Of a stretch of 64,000 nt of DNA, positions 36,491-44,282 are shown piece by piece. The stretch comes from Bacteroidota bacterium (lineage in GTDB: Bacteria; Bacteroidota; Bacteroidia; UKL13-3): contig JAAFJM010000001.1 in assembly GCA_013298895.1 (NCBI GenBank), positions 186,001 to 250,000 of the forward strand, read 5' to 3'. Position numbers and translations under genes: made by a program. Below the pieces are notes generated by a model that saw only the letters and a list, made by a program, of their open reading frames with translations, had not been told where the DNA came from and made no database searches. The first letter of the stretch is position 1, and each line of letters begins with the position of its first letter.

Positions 36491-36720
36491 TTTATAATAC
36501 GGGTTTGGCAAAAGTGGTGGTTCAGTGCTCCTAGACAAATTTGTAGTTAATCAAAGTTTGGTTCTTCGCATCAATCCCGATGCATCGGGATGGTGAAAAT
36601 CGCCAACTTCTTATAGCTGCGAATCATTACATCAACCCCATTTATACAAAACCACCATTTACTTATACCAAGATAAAACTTTCGGATTGCCTTTGTTTAG
36701 TTTGGGGGGGATTGGTTAAA
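36491..36720 (+). repeat. Downstream module of cargo cassette 2 plus yyaL 3' copy
   Basis: 36491-36647 corresponds to the module after the TIR gene (GGTTCAGTGCT, CGCCAACTT, TACATCAACCCCATTTATA). It also carries an 18-nt perfect palindrome, ATCCCGATGCATCGGGAT at 36574-36591, absent from copy 1. 36648-36720 is a decayed copy of the yyaL 3' end including its stop region (GATTGGTTAAA). The short reading frame through this stretch is built from repeats and is not a gene. Confidence 0.75.
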
Positions 36721-36738
36721 ATAATTCTTTGCTTTTTT

Positions 36739-36842
36739 ACCGCAAAGGTCACTAAGGTTTTTCGCAATGAACGCAAAGATTTTATTTAAAACCGAAACTT
36801 ATTTTTGCGAACTTAGCTTTTGTCTTTGTGTACTTTGCGGTT
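36739..36842. repeat. ACCGCAAAGG palindromic repeat, copy 2
   Basis: About 104 bp matching 32698-32803, with complementary ends ACCGCAAAG and CTTTGCGGT at the borders. It follows the yyaL 3' copy exactly as copy 1 follows the real yyaL, marking the far edge of the island. Confidence 0.8.
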
Positions 36843-36944
36843 AAAATATTTTTTATTAAAAGTAAAATAAACAAATTGTACTTTTAAAATCAATAAACTT
36901 TCCACAACATTTATTATTTAAAAATAAAGTATTTTATTTGCCAT

Positions 36945-37328
36945 ATGGATTTGAAAGGAAAAGTAATTTTAACCATGCCATTAGTTACTGGCGAAGGTAA
37001 AAATGGCCAATGGCGCAAACAAGAGTTTGTTATAGAAACAGGCGATCAATACCCTAAAAAAGTATTATTTAGTTTAATGGGAGCTAAAATTGACCAAAAC
37101 CCAGTAGTAGTTGGACAAGAAGTAGTAGTAAGTTTTGATGCTGAAAGCAGAGAATATAACGGAAGATATTATACCAACTTAAATGCCTGGAAAGTAAGTG
37201 CTTCAGGTGCTAGTAACGGTGCTCCGCAAAATAATTTCCAACCAAGTGCGCCTCAAAATAACTTTGAAGCACCTGCAAATATGTCGTTTAGCAGCGATGA
37301 TAGCGCTTCGGACGATTTACCATTTTAA
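36945..37328 (+). CDS. DUF3127 OB-fold protein with SSB-type tail
   Basis: A 127-residue protein of the Bacteroidota DUF3127 family. The N-terminal ~90 residues (MDLKGKVILTMPLVTGEGKNG ... EVVVSFDAESREYNGRYYTNLNAWKV, given in part) form a predicted OB-fold like single-stranded-DNA-binding proteins. A flexible Asn/Gln/Pro/Ser linker leads to the acidic end DSASDDLPF, which matches the SSB C-terminal peptide that recruits RecQ, RecO, PriA and other DNA-processing enzymes. It probably binds DNA or RNA as a second SSB. It sits just outside the island and has a terminator. Confidence 0.88.
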   Translation: MDLKGKVILTMPLVTGEGKNGQWRKQEFVIETGDQYPKKVLFSLMGAKIDQNPVVVGQEVVVSFDAESREYNGRYYTNLNAWKVSASGASNGAPQNNFQPSAPQNNFEAPANMSFSSDDSASDDLPF

Positions 37329-37352
37329 TAACTGAAATTTCGTAATATAGCT

Positions 37353-37382
37353 AAGGCTACCTGTTAAAGGTGGCCTTTTTTA
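37353..37382 (+). terminator. Intrinsic terminator after the DUF3127 gene
   Basis: A 9-bp stem AAGGCTACC / GGTGGCCTT with one G-U pair and a 7-nt loop, then TTTTTTA. Confidence 0.82.
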
Positions 37383-37468
37383 TTTTATAACTGCCACATT
37401 TTTAAACCAAAACAACATTTTTAAAAACAGCAATTTAATGCTAGTTTTTTTTAAATTGCACCCACTAA

Positions 37469-38713
37469 ATGAAACCAACTGATATAGTAATTATAGGCGC
37501 AGGACCAGCAGGTTGCAGCACATCGCTTTTTTTAGCTAAAAATAAAATTCCACATACCATTATTGATAAGGCTTTGTTTCCGCGTGATAAAGTTTGTGGC
37601 GATGCCTTGAGCGGAAAAGTGGTGTATGTAATGAAACAGCTTAACGAGCAAATGATTTATGATTACAACCAAAACAGCAATCAGTTTTTGCCTAGTTGGG
37701 GTGTAAAATTTGTGGCTCCTAATGGTAAATCAATTGATATTCCGTTTAAAAACGATATTAGCAAAGAAACGCATGCGCCTGGTTTTATTAGTAAACGCAT
37801 TGATTTTGATGCCAGTTTATTTAACAGATTAGACCGAAATTATGCGCAAGTATTTGATGGAACCGAACTTATAAATGTTGAAAAAACAAATAATGGTATA
37901 AACCTTCAACTTAAAAACCATACTGAAGAGTTTGAAATTAAAGATGTAAAAATGCTGATTGGTGCTGAAGGCGATCGCTCTATTGTTGCTAAAAAACTAT
38001 CTAACATAAAAAAAGAAAACGACCATTACTGCGCTGGAATTAGGGCTTATTACGAAGGTGTTACCGAATTACATGCTCAAAATTTTATAGAACTACATTT
38101 TTTAGAAGAACTGCTGCCAGGTTATTTTTGGATTTTTCCATTACCAAACGGTCAAGCTAATATAGGTGCAGGCATGTTAAGTTCATCGGTTAGTGCCAAA
38201 AAAGTAAATTTAAAAGAAGATATGTTGCGCGCCATTGCCAATAATCCTAAAATAAAACACCGTTTTACCAATGCTAATTTAGTGGGCAAAATTCAAGGTT
38301 GGGGATTGCCTTTGGGCAGCAAAAAACGTGTAATTAGTGGTGATAATTTTTTACTTACTGGCGATGCTGCAAGTTTAATTGATCCATTTACTGGCGAGGG
38401 AATTGGGAATGCCATGTATAGCGGAATGTTGGCTGCTGCACATATTCAAAATTGTATAACTCAAAATAACTTTAGTGCAAGCTTTAACCAACAATACGAT
38501 ACTGCCTTTTACGACAGACAATGGGATGAATTAAAACTGAGCCATACCATGCAAAAGTTATGTAAATACCCATGGTTATTTAATTTTGTTGTAAATAAAG
38601 CCAATAAAAATAGAGCCTTGCGCGAAACCATTAGTTGTATGTTTGAAGACCTAGATTTGAGAGCAAAATTGCGTAATCCTTTATTCTATGCAAAATTGCT
38701 TATTAACGATTAA
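37469..38713 (+). CDS. Geranylgeranyl-reductase-family FAD oxidoreductase
   Basis: A 414-residue flavoprotein. The FAD-binding GxGxxG motif is DIVIIGAGPAGCSTS at the start. FPRDKVCGDALSGK carries the CGD motif of the geranylgeranyl reductase family, and LTGDAASLIDPFTGEGIG is the second FAD motif. It would reduce isoprenoid chains or act as a monooxygenase-like enzyme; the substrate is unknown. In Bacteroidota such genes often stand near lipid or quinone genes. The next gene begins 14 bp later. Confidence 0.88.
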   Translation: MKPTDIVIIGAGPAGCSTSLFLAKNKIPHTIIDKALFPRDKVCGDALSGKVVYVMKQLNEQMIYDYNQNSNQFLPSWGVKFVAPNGKSIDIPFKNDISKETHAPGFISKRIDFDASLFNRLDRNYAQVFDGTELINVEKTNNGINLQLKNHTEEFEIKDVKMLIGAEGDRSIVAKKLSNIKKENDHYCAGIRAYYEGVTELHAQNFIELHFLEELLPGYFWIFPLPNGQANIGAGMLSSSVSAKKVNLKEDMLRAIANNPKIKHRFTNANLVGKIQGWGLPLGSKKRVISGDNFLLTGDAASLIDPFTGEGIGNAMYSGMLAAAHIQNCITQNNFSASFNQQYDTAFYDRQWDELKLSHTMQKLCKYPWLFNFVVNKANKNRALRETISCMFEDLDLRAKLRNPLFYAKLLIND

Positions 38714-38727
38714 TCAAATTAAAATTT

Positions 38728-39261
38728 ATGTTTGATAATATTAAGAACTTTATTGGGAAAATAATTTTAAGCAATCAGGTAAGTGCTAAAAAAAACAGGC
38801 ATTTATTTATGCCTTTTGATAAAGCGCAAGAAATTGGAATTATTTATAATGCAAGTGAAAGCAACAACGAGCAAAAAATCCAGCAGTTTGCTAGTGACTT
38901 AAGAAATGAAGGAAAAAAAGTTTACTTACTAGGATTTGTTAATGAAAAAGAATTAAGTTACAAAAAAGTACCACATATTAGCAGCGAATTTTATTGGAAA
39001 GAAAAACTTAATTTTTTCAATTTACCTAGTGCTGAAAAAATTGGCAGGTTCATTGACACCCCCTTTGATTTACTTTTTAATGTTTACCATGAAGAAAATA
39101 TATCACTCCAAGGTGTTTCGGTTTTGAGTAAAGCCAAATATCAGCTAGGAGCTCAAATGAACCTTGCAACTCAATTATTTGACATAACAATAGATACAGG
39201 AGATAATAAAGATTTATACTATTTAGCCAAACAAATGGAGTTTTATTTAAAGGCAATTTGA
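38728..39261 (+). CDS. DUF6913 protein
   Basis: A 177-residue soluble protein of the DUF6913 family, found almost only in Bacteroidota. Recognisable parts are IGIIYNASESNNEQKIQQF, VYLLGFVNEKEL and the closing DLYYLAKQMEFYLKAI. The function is unknown. It follows the FAD-dependent reductase gene closely and may share its transcript. Confidence 0.78.
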   Translation: MFDNIKNFIGKIILSNQVSAKKNRHLFMPFDKAQEIGIIYNASESNNEQKIQQFASDLRNEGKKVYLLGFVNEKELSYKKVPHISSEFYWKEKLNFFNLPSAEKIGRFIDTPFDLLFNVYHEENISLQGVSVLSKAKYQLGAQMNLATQLFDITIDTGDNKDLYYLAKQMEFYLKAI

Positions 39262-39317
39262 CAAAAAAATGCCAATTAAAATTATTCAATTCTAGTTTAT
39301 AAGATATATTTGTACCT

Positions 39318-40091
39318 ATGTTAAAAAGCAACCATACGTTGTTATTTATTTTATTATTGACAAGTAATTTATCGTTTGCACAAAAAAAAGGTGATGATTA
39401 CAGTAATAAAATTTTTAATTTTCAATTTATATACAATGGACAAAACCCAAGTGGTGATTGGTCAAAGATGTATGGAATAAGTCATGGCTTAGGCTTTGGT
39501 GTAAATTATAAAAGTCAAACAAATTGGGTTTTAAATACTGAAGGCAGTTTTATGCTTTCTGGAAATATTAAAAGTGAAGCCGTTAATTTAATTAATTTAA
39601 CCAACAGCAATAACTATATTTTTAACTCAAACAATGGAACCCCGGCAACTGTTGATATTACAATGAGGGGCTTTAATGGATTTGTAAAAATTGGTAAGGT
39701 TTTTCCAATAGCAAGGTTCAATAAAAATCATGGCTTTTTTGTTCAGGCAGGCGCTGGTTATTTAATGCATTATATAAACTTTAATATTCCTCAAAGTACA
39801 GTTGTTCAGCTAAATGAAACTAACCAGCGAGGCTATGATAGATTGCATGCAGGTCCAGCCACCAATCAATTTATTGGTTACTTTTACCAATCAGAAAATA
39901 GATTAATTAACTTTTACATAGGTATTGATTTCACACAAGCATTCACTAAAAATTTGAGGGAATTTAATTACGATACAAAACAATACGACACTGGCAGCAA
40001 ACAAGATAATATAACTGCATTTCGATTTGCATGGATGATACCTATTTATTTAAGTAACAAAAATGATGAGTTTAATTTTGAAACAAAGTAA
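39318..40091 (+). CDS. Outer membrane beta-barrel-like protein
   Basis: A 257-residue protein with a signal peptide (ending LSFAQ) and strand-like repeats (HGLGFGVNYKSQTNWVLNTEG, GFFVQAGAGYLMHY, FRFAWMIPIYL). It is probably an outer-membrane barrel. It ends 2 bp before the WaaA gene, and the pairing suggests a link to the lipopolysaccharide-bearing outer membrane, although no specific role is known. Confidence 0.72.
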   Translation: MLKSNHTLLFILLLTSNLSFAQKKGDDYSNKIFNFQFIYNGQNPSGDWSKMYGISHGLGFGVNYKSQTNWVLNTEGSFMLSGNIKSEAVNLINLTNSNNYIFNSNNGTPATVDITMRGFNGFVKIGKVFPIARFNKNHGFFVQAGAGYLMHYINFNIPQSTVVQLNETNQRGYDRLHAGPATNQFIGYFYQSENRLINFYIGIDFTQAFTKNLREFNYDTKQYDTGSKQDNITAFRFAWMIPIYLSNKNDEFNFETK

Positions 40092-40093
40092 AT

Positions 40094-41362
40094 ATGTGGT
40101 ATTTAGGTTATTTACTTTATCTCATAAGCACCAATAGTTATTTTTTAATAGTTAAAATAATTTCACCATTTAATAAAAGAGCAAAATTATTTGTAGAAGG
40201 CCGAAAAGATTTAATTGATTTAATCACCAAAAAAATTGTTCATGATAGTAGAAAAAGTATTTGGTTTCATGTAGCTTCATTAGGAGAATTTGAGCAAGCC
40301 CGACCTGTAATTGAACAAATAAAATTAATTTGCCCATACCATAAAATAATTGTTACTATTTTTTCACCTTCAGGATACGAACCTCGGAAAAATGATTCCA
40401 TAGCAGATTACATTTTTTACTTACCTAACGACACTAAAAAAAATGCACAAGCCTTAATCAAACTTTTTAAACCTTCTATGGTTTTTTGGGTTAAATACGA
40501 TTTTTGGTTTCACTATTTAACACAGTTAAAAAATAATAATATCCCTACTTTCCTTATTGCAGCTAGCTTTCATTCCAATCAAATTTACTTTAAAAAATAT
40601 GCTGTATTTTACAAACAATTACTTAGTGACTTTAGCTTTATTTTTACTCAGAACGAAACAAGTACTAAGTTACTAAAAACAATAAATATTAATCATGTAA
40701 AAACCACGGGAGACACAAGATTTGATAGGGTTTTCAATACACTAAAACAAACTGAAAATCTACCATTAATTGAATTATTTAAAGGTAATAATTTATTAAT
40801 AGTTATAGGAAGTAGTTACAAATTTGAAGAGGAGATGTTAACTAGTTTTTTAAATGAATATCAAGGAAAAAATTACAAGTTAATTATAGCACCTCATTTT
40901 ATTAACGAGGAGCGATTGTTAGAAATAGAAAAAATAATTCCTAAAAAAACAATTCGATATAGCAACGCCAATGCAACTAATATTTCTAATTATCAATCAC
41001 TTGTAATTGACAATATAGGCATGTTAAATCAAATATATAAATATGCTGATATTTCATTTATTGGTGGTGGTTTTAAAAACAAAGGACTACATAATATTTT
41101 GGAAGCTGCAACTTTTGGTAATGCCATTATTTTTGGAAATAAAATAGGGTATTTCCCAGAGGCAATAGAATTTGTAAAAATTAAAGGTGCTTTATGTGTA
41201 AAAAACCAAGAAGAGTTTAACAGTTATTTTAATAAATTATTGACAGACGACCTTTGGAGAAATGAATTAGGTGATAAAGCAAATCAAGAAATTATTACAA
41301 ATATTGGGGCAACTGAAAAAATAATTAAATATATTTCAAAAGCTTATTTACATTTGAATTAA
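40094..41362 (+). CDS. waaA: 3-deoxy-D-manno-octulosonic acid (Kdo) transferase
   Basis: A 422-residue GT30 glycosyltransferase that adds Kdo to lipid A in the inner membrane. An N-terminal membrane-anchoring helix is followed by WFHVASLGEFEQARPVI, whose Glu in GEFEQARP is the catalytic base of the family. The C-terminal nucleotide-sugar domain contains SFIGGGFKNKGLHNILEAATFG. The length fits Bacteroidota WaaA. It lies directly behind the barrel protein gene (2 bp) and 11 bp before a T9SS gene. Confidence 0.93.
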   Translation: MWYLGYLLYLISTNSYFLIVKIISPFNKRAKLFVEGRKDLIDLITKKIVHDSRKSIWFHVASLGEFEQARPVIEQIKLICPYHKIIVTIFSPSGYEPRKNDSIADYIFYLPNDTKKNAQALIKLFKPSMVFWVKYDFWFHYLTQLKNNNIPTFLIAASFHSNQIYFKKYAVFYKQLLSDFSFIFTQNETSTKLLKTININHVKTTGDTRFDRVFNTLKQTENLPLIELFKGNNLLIVIGSSYKFEEEMLTSFLNEYQGKNYKLIIAPHFINEERLLEIEKIIPKKTIRYSNANATNISNYQSLVIDNIGMLNQIYKYADISFIGGGFKNKGLHNILEAATFGNAIIFGNKIGYFPEAIEFVKIKGALCVKNQEEFNSYFNKLLTDDLWRNELGDKANQEIITNIGATEKIIKYISKAYLHLN

Positions 41363-41373
41363 ACAATACCATT

Positions 41374-42099
41374 ATGAAAAAAATTTATTTACTTACTTTA
41401 TTAACTTTTTCTGCCTTCTTGGGCTATGCTCAATGTACACCTGACCCAAATTGGAATACCAATGGAATAAGTCCTAGTATATTGCCGAATGGCAATGTAA
41501 ATACCGAATATTCAACCATTATTTCATTTAAAACACCAAAAGATACTTCATTGGTATACTCGGGTCAACAATACAATGCTACCATAGATTCTGCCAGAGC
41601 TGAAACAATAAAAAATGTCCCTCCAGGATTTACTTGGGCATGTAATGTTTCAAACTGCACTTGGAAAGGTGGAGATAAAGGTTGTGCTTTACTTTCAGGG
41701 AAAGCTGATTCAACAAATTTAAAATACTATGAAATTAAAGTTTATGTACGTTCATGGATTACTGTTCAAGGTTTGGGCTTTCAGTTAGAGCGTCTTGATT
41801 CAAGCACCATTGATTTTTACATAACAGGTGGAAAAAACAGCGTTCAAAACATTGCACCTACCCCTAAATTTACTTTTTACCCTAATCCAGTAAAAAATAC
41901 ATTACAAATTGAAACTCAAAACTTAATTGAGAAAAACACAATTATTACCATTACAGATTTGGCTGGTAAAGTATTAACAACAAAAACTTTACAAGTTAAC
42001 AATGGCACCATTGATGTAGCAGATTTGCCAAAAGGATTGCATTTAATTAACTTTAAAAACAGCAATTATTCACGTACTCAAAAACTAGTAATTGAGTAA
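41374..42099 (+). CDS. T9SS-secreted protein of unknown function
   Basis: A 241-residue protein: signal peptide (ending LGYAQ), about 140 residues of unrecognised beta-rich sequence, including a cysteine pair in TWACNVSNCTWKGGDKGC, and a T9SS type A sorting domain (KFTFYPNPVKNTLQIETQN ... HLINFKNSNYSRTQKLVIE). It is probably surface-exposed. It follows waaA by 11 bp, but the pairing may be fortuitous. Confidence 0.78.
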   Translation: MKKIYLLTLLTFSAFLGYAQCTPDPNWNTNGISPSILPNGNVNTEYSTIISFKTPKDTSLVYSGQQYNATIDSARAETIKNVPPGFTWACNVSNCTWKGGDKGCALLSGKADSTNLKYYEIKVYVRSWITVQGLGFQLERLDSSTIDFYITGGKNSVQNIAPTPKFTFYPNPVKNTLQIETQNLIEKNTIITITDLAGKVLTTKTLQVNNGTIDVADLPKGLHLINFKNSNYSRTQKLVIE

Positions 42100-42205
42100 T
42101 ATAAAGCAGTTTTAAAATTTGCGATAAACAATTAATTTGCGCTTTTATAATTATTTTAAAAATAATAGCAAACAAATTTTAAAAAGTATCGTTTGTTAAT
42201 ACAAC

Positions 42206-44128
42206 ATGGAAATAAAAGCCGGACAATATTTAGACCCCATTAAATTTCCAGCTGATTTACGTAAAGTAGATGAGGCTGATTTAGTTAATGTTTGTGCAGA
42301 TTTACGTCAGTATATAATTGATACTGTTTCAGTTTATGGTGGACACTTTGGTGCAAGTTTAGGCGTAGTGGAGCTTTCGGTAGCTTTGCATTATGCTTTT
42401 AACACCCCATACGACCAATTGGTTTGGGACGTTGGTCACCAAGCTTATGGACATAAAATATTAACAGGTAGAAGAGATAAATTTTACACCAATAGGGTTT
42501 ATAAAGGCATTTCAGGTTTTCCAAAACGTGCTGAAAGTGAATATGATACTTTTGGTGTAGGCCATTCATCAACTTCTATTTCGGCTGCATTGGGCATGGC
42601 TGTAGCTTCGCGCTTAAAAGGCGAGCTTGATAGACAACATATTGCCATAATTGGTGATGGTGCCATGACAGCTGGTTTGGCTTTTGAAGGATTAAATCAT
42701 GCAGGTGTTGAAAACAGCAATATCATTGTAATTTTAAATGATAATTGCATGAGCATTGACCCAAATGTGGGTGCTTTAAAAGAATATTTAACTGATATTA
42801 CAACAAGCCCAACATACAATAAATTTAAGGATGATGTTTGGAAAGCTTTAAATAAATTAGATAAGGTTGGCAAGTTTTCGAGCGATGTAATCTCAAAAAT
42901 TCACGATACTTTAAAATCAGGTTTATTGCGCCAAAGCAATATGTTTGAATCGTTAAGATTCAGGTATTTTGGCCCAGTAGATGGACACGATGTAAATCAT
43001 TTGGTGAAAGTTTTAGAAGATTTAAAAAAGATTCCTGGACCCAAATTATTGCATTGTGTTACAGTTAAAGGAAAAGGTTATGCCTTGGCTGAAAAAGACC
43101 AAACCAAATGGCATGCTCCAGGTTTGTTTGATAAAGTTACAGGCGAAATTTTTAAAACAGTTTCAGAAAAACCACAACCACCAAAATACCAAGATGTATT
43201 TGGAAATACTCTGGTTGAACTAGCTGAAGAAAATAAAAAAATAGTTGGTATTACACCTGCTATGCCTTCGGGTTCATCGTTAAATATTATGATGAAAGCT
43301 ATGCCTGACAGAGCTTTTGATGTGGGAATTGCAGAGCAACATGCTGTAACATTCTCGGCAGGATTAGCTACTCAAGGTTTAGTTCCTTTTTGTAATATAT
43401 ATTCATCGTTTATGCAACGTGCTTACGACCAAGTAGTGCACGATGTAGCTTTACAAAACTTACATGTGGTTTTCTGCATGGACAGAGCTGGTTTAGCTGG
43501 TGCCGATGGACAAACACATCACGGAATGATTGATATTCCTTACATGCGTTGTGTACCAAATATGGTGGTTTCAGCACCAATGAACGAGGAAGAATTACGT
43601 AACTTAATGTATACTGCTTCATTAGATAAAAATGCAGGACCATTCTCTATACGTTATCCTCGCGGAAATGGCACCACTCCTAATTGGAAAACGCCATTAC
43701 AAGAATTACCAATTGGTAAAGGCCGTAAGTTAAAAGATGGTGATGATGTTGCAATTGTATCATTTGGAACAGCAGGAAATTTAGCTTCGGAAGCCATTGA
43801 AAAACTAACTGAAGAAGGCATCAATGTAGCCCATTACGATTTACGTTACGTAAAACCAATTGATAAAGAAATGCTACATGAGGTTTTTGGAAAATACAGT
43901 AAAGTTATCACTGTAGAAGACGGAACCATAGTAGGTGGAGCAGGTAGCGCTATTTTAGAATTTATGGCTGAAAATAATTACCACGCATCGGTTAAAATGC
44001 TAGGTATGCCTGATAAAATAACTGAACATGGCGAACAACCAGAACTGTATGCTGAATGCGGTTTTGATGCCAAATCAATTAGAATACAAGTTAAGAAAAT
44101 GCTGCTTGAAAATGCTGTAAACGCTTAA
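42206..44128 (+). CDS. dxs: 1-deoxy-D-xylulose-5-phosphate synthase
   Basis: A 640-residue thiamine-diphosphate enzyme that condenses pyruvate and glyceraldehyde 3-phosphate, the first step of the MEP isoprenoid pathway. Family motifs are YGGHFGASLGVVEL, LVWDVGHQAYGHKILTGR, the ThDP-binding GDGAMTAGLAFEGLNHAG ... NDNCMS, and the transketolase-type domain DVGIAEQHAVTFSAGLATQG. Length and domain order are normal. It is transcribed alone and ends at a strong terminator. Confidence 0.97.
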   Translation: MEIKAGQYLDPIKFPADLRKVDEADLVNVCADLRQYIIDTVSVYGGHFGASLGVVELSVALHYAFNTPYDQLVWDVGHQAYGHKILTGRRDKFYTNRVYKGISGFPKRAESEYDTFGVGHSSTSISAALGMAVASRLKGELDRQHIAIIGDGAMTAGLAFEGLNHAGVENSNIIVILNDNCMSIDPNVGALKEYLTDITTSPTYNKFKDDVWKALNKLDKVGKFSSDVISKIHDTLKSGLLRQSNMFESLRFRYFGPVDGHDVNHLVKVLEDLKKIPGPKLLHCVTVKGKGYALAEKDQTKWHAPGLFDKVTGEIFKTVSEKPQPPKYQDVFGNTLVELAEENKKIVGITPAMPSGSSLNIMMKAMPDRAFDVGIAEQHAVTFSAGLATQGLVPFCNIYSSFMQRAYDQVVHDVALQNLHVVFCMDRAGLAGADGQTHHGMIDIPYMRCVPNMVVSAPMNEEELRNLMYTASLDKNAGPFSIRYPRGNGTTPNWKTPLQELPIGKGRKLKDGDDVAIVSFGTAGNLASEAIEKLTEEGINVAHYDLRYVKPIDKEMLHEVFGKYSKVITVEDGTIVGGAGSAILEFMAENNYHASVKMLGMPDKITEHGEQPELYAECGFDAKSIRIQVKKMLLENAVNA

Positions 44129-44146
44129 CTCCAATATCGTTCAATA

Positions 44147-44180
44147 AAAAAACCTGCACTTTAAAAATGCGGGTTTTTTT
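44147..44180 (+). terminator. Intrinsic terminator after dxs
   Basis: A 12-bp stem AAAAAACCTGCA / TGCGGGTTTTTT with one G-U pair and a 9-nt loop, followed by T-rich sequence. Confidence 0.85.
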
Positions 44181-44239
44181 ATGTTTTTAAAAATAAACTG
44201 ATTTTATTTATTGTATCATTTTTTATTGTTGTAAAACAA

Positions 44240-44247
44240 TACTTTTG
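44240..44247 (+). promoter_or_regulatory. Possible -7 promoter box of hutU
   Basis: TACTTTTG matches the TAnnTTTG consensus 36 bp before the hutU start codon. A TTG at the standard distance upstream was not found, so this is tentative. Confidence 0.35.
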
Positions 44248-44282
44248 AAAATTACTTTTTACTATTAACTACTTATTATAAA

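Noticed and set aside
32913-36720. Chromosomal integron with attC sites
   Set aside because: Single genes between repeated modules fit the idea, and the modules end near GTTAT, but no integrase is present, the modules are ~140-185 bp direct copies, and I could not identify paired R/L core boxes. Kept only as a general cassette hypothesis.
36580-36789. A 69-codon reading frame in the island
   Set aside because: It is built from the palindrome, the yyaL tail copy and the ACCGCAAAGG repeat; no ribosome site or protein-like composition.
36945-37328. Canonical single-stranded DNA-binding protein (ssb)
   Set aside because: The OB-fold sequence matches the DUF3127 family rather than SSB; only the linker and tail are SSB-like.
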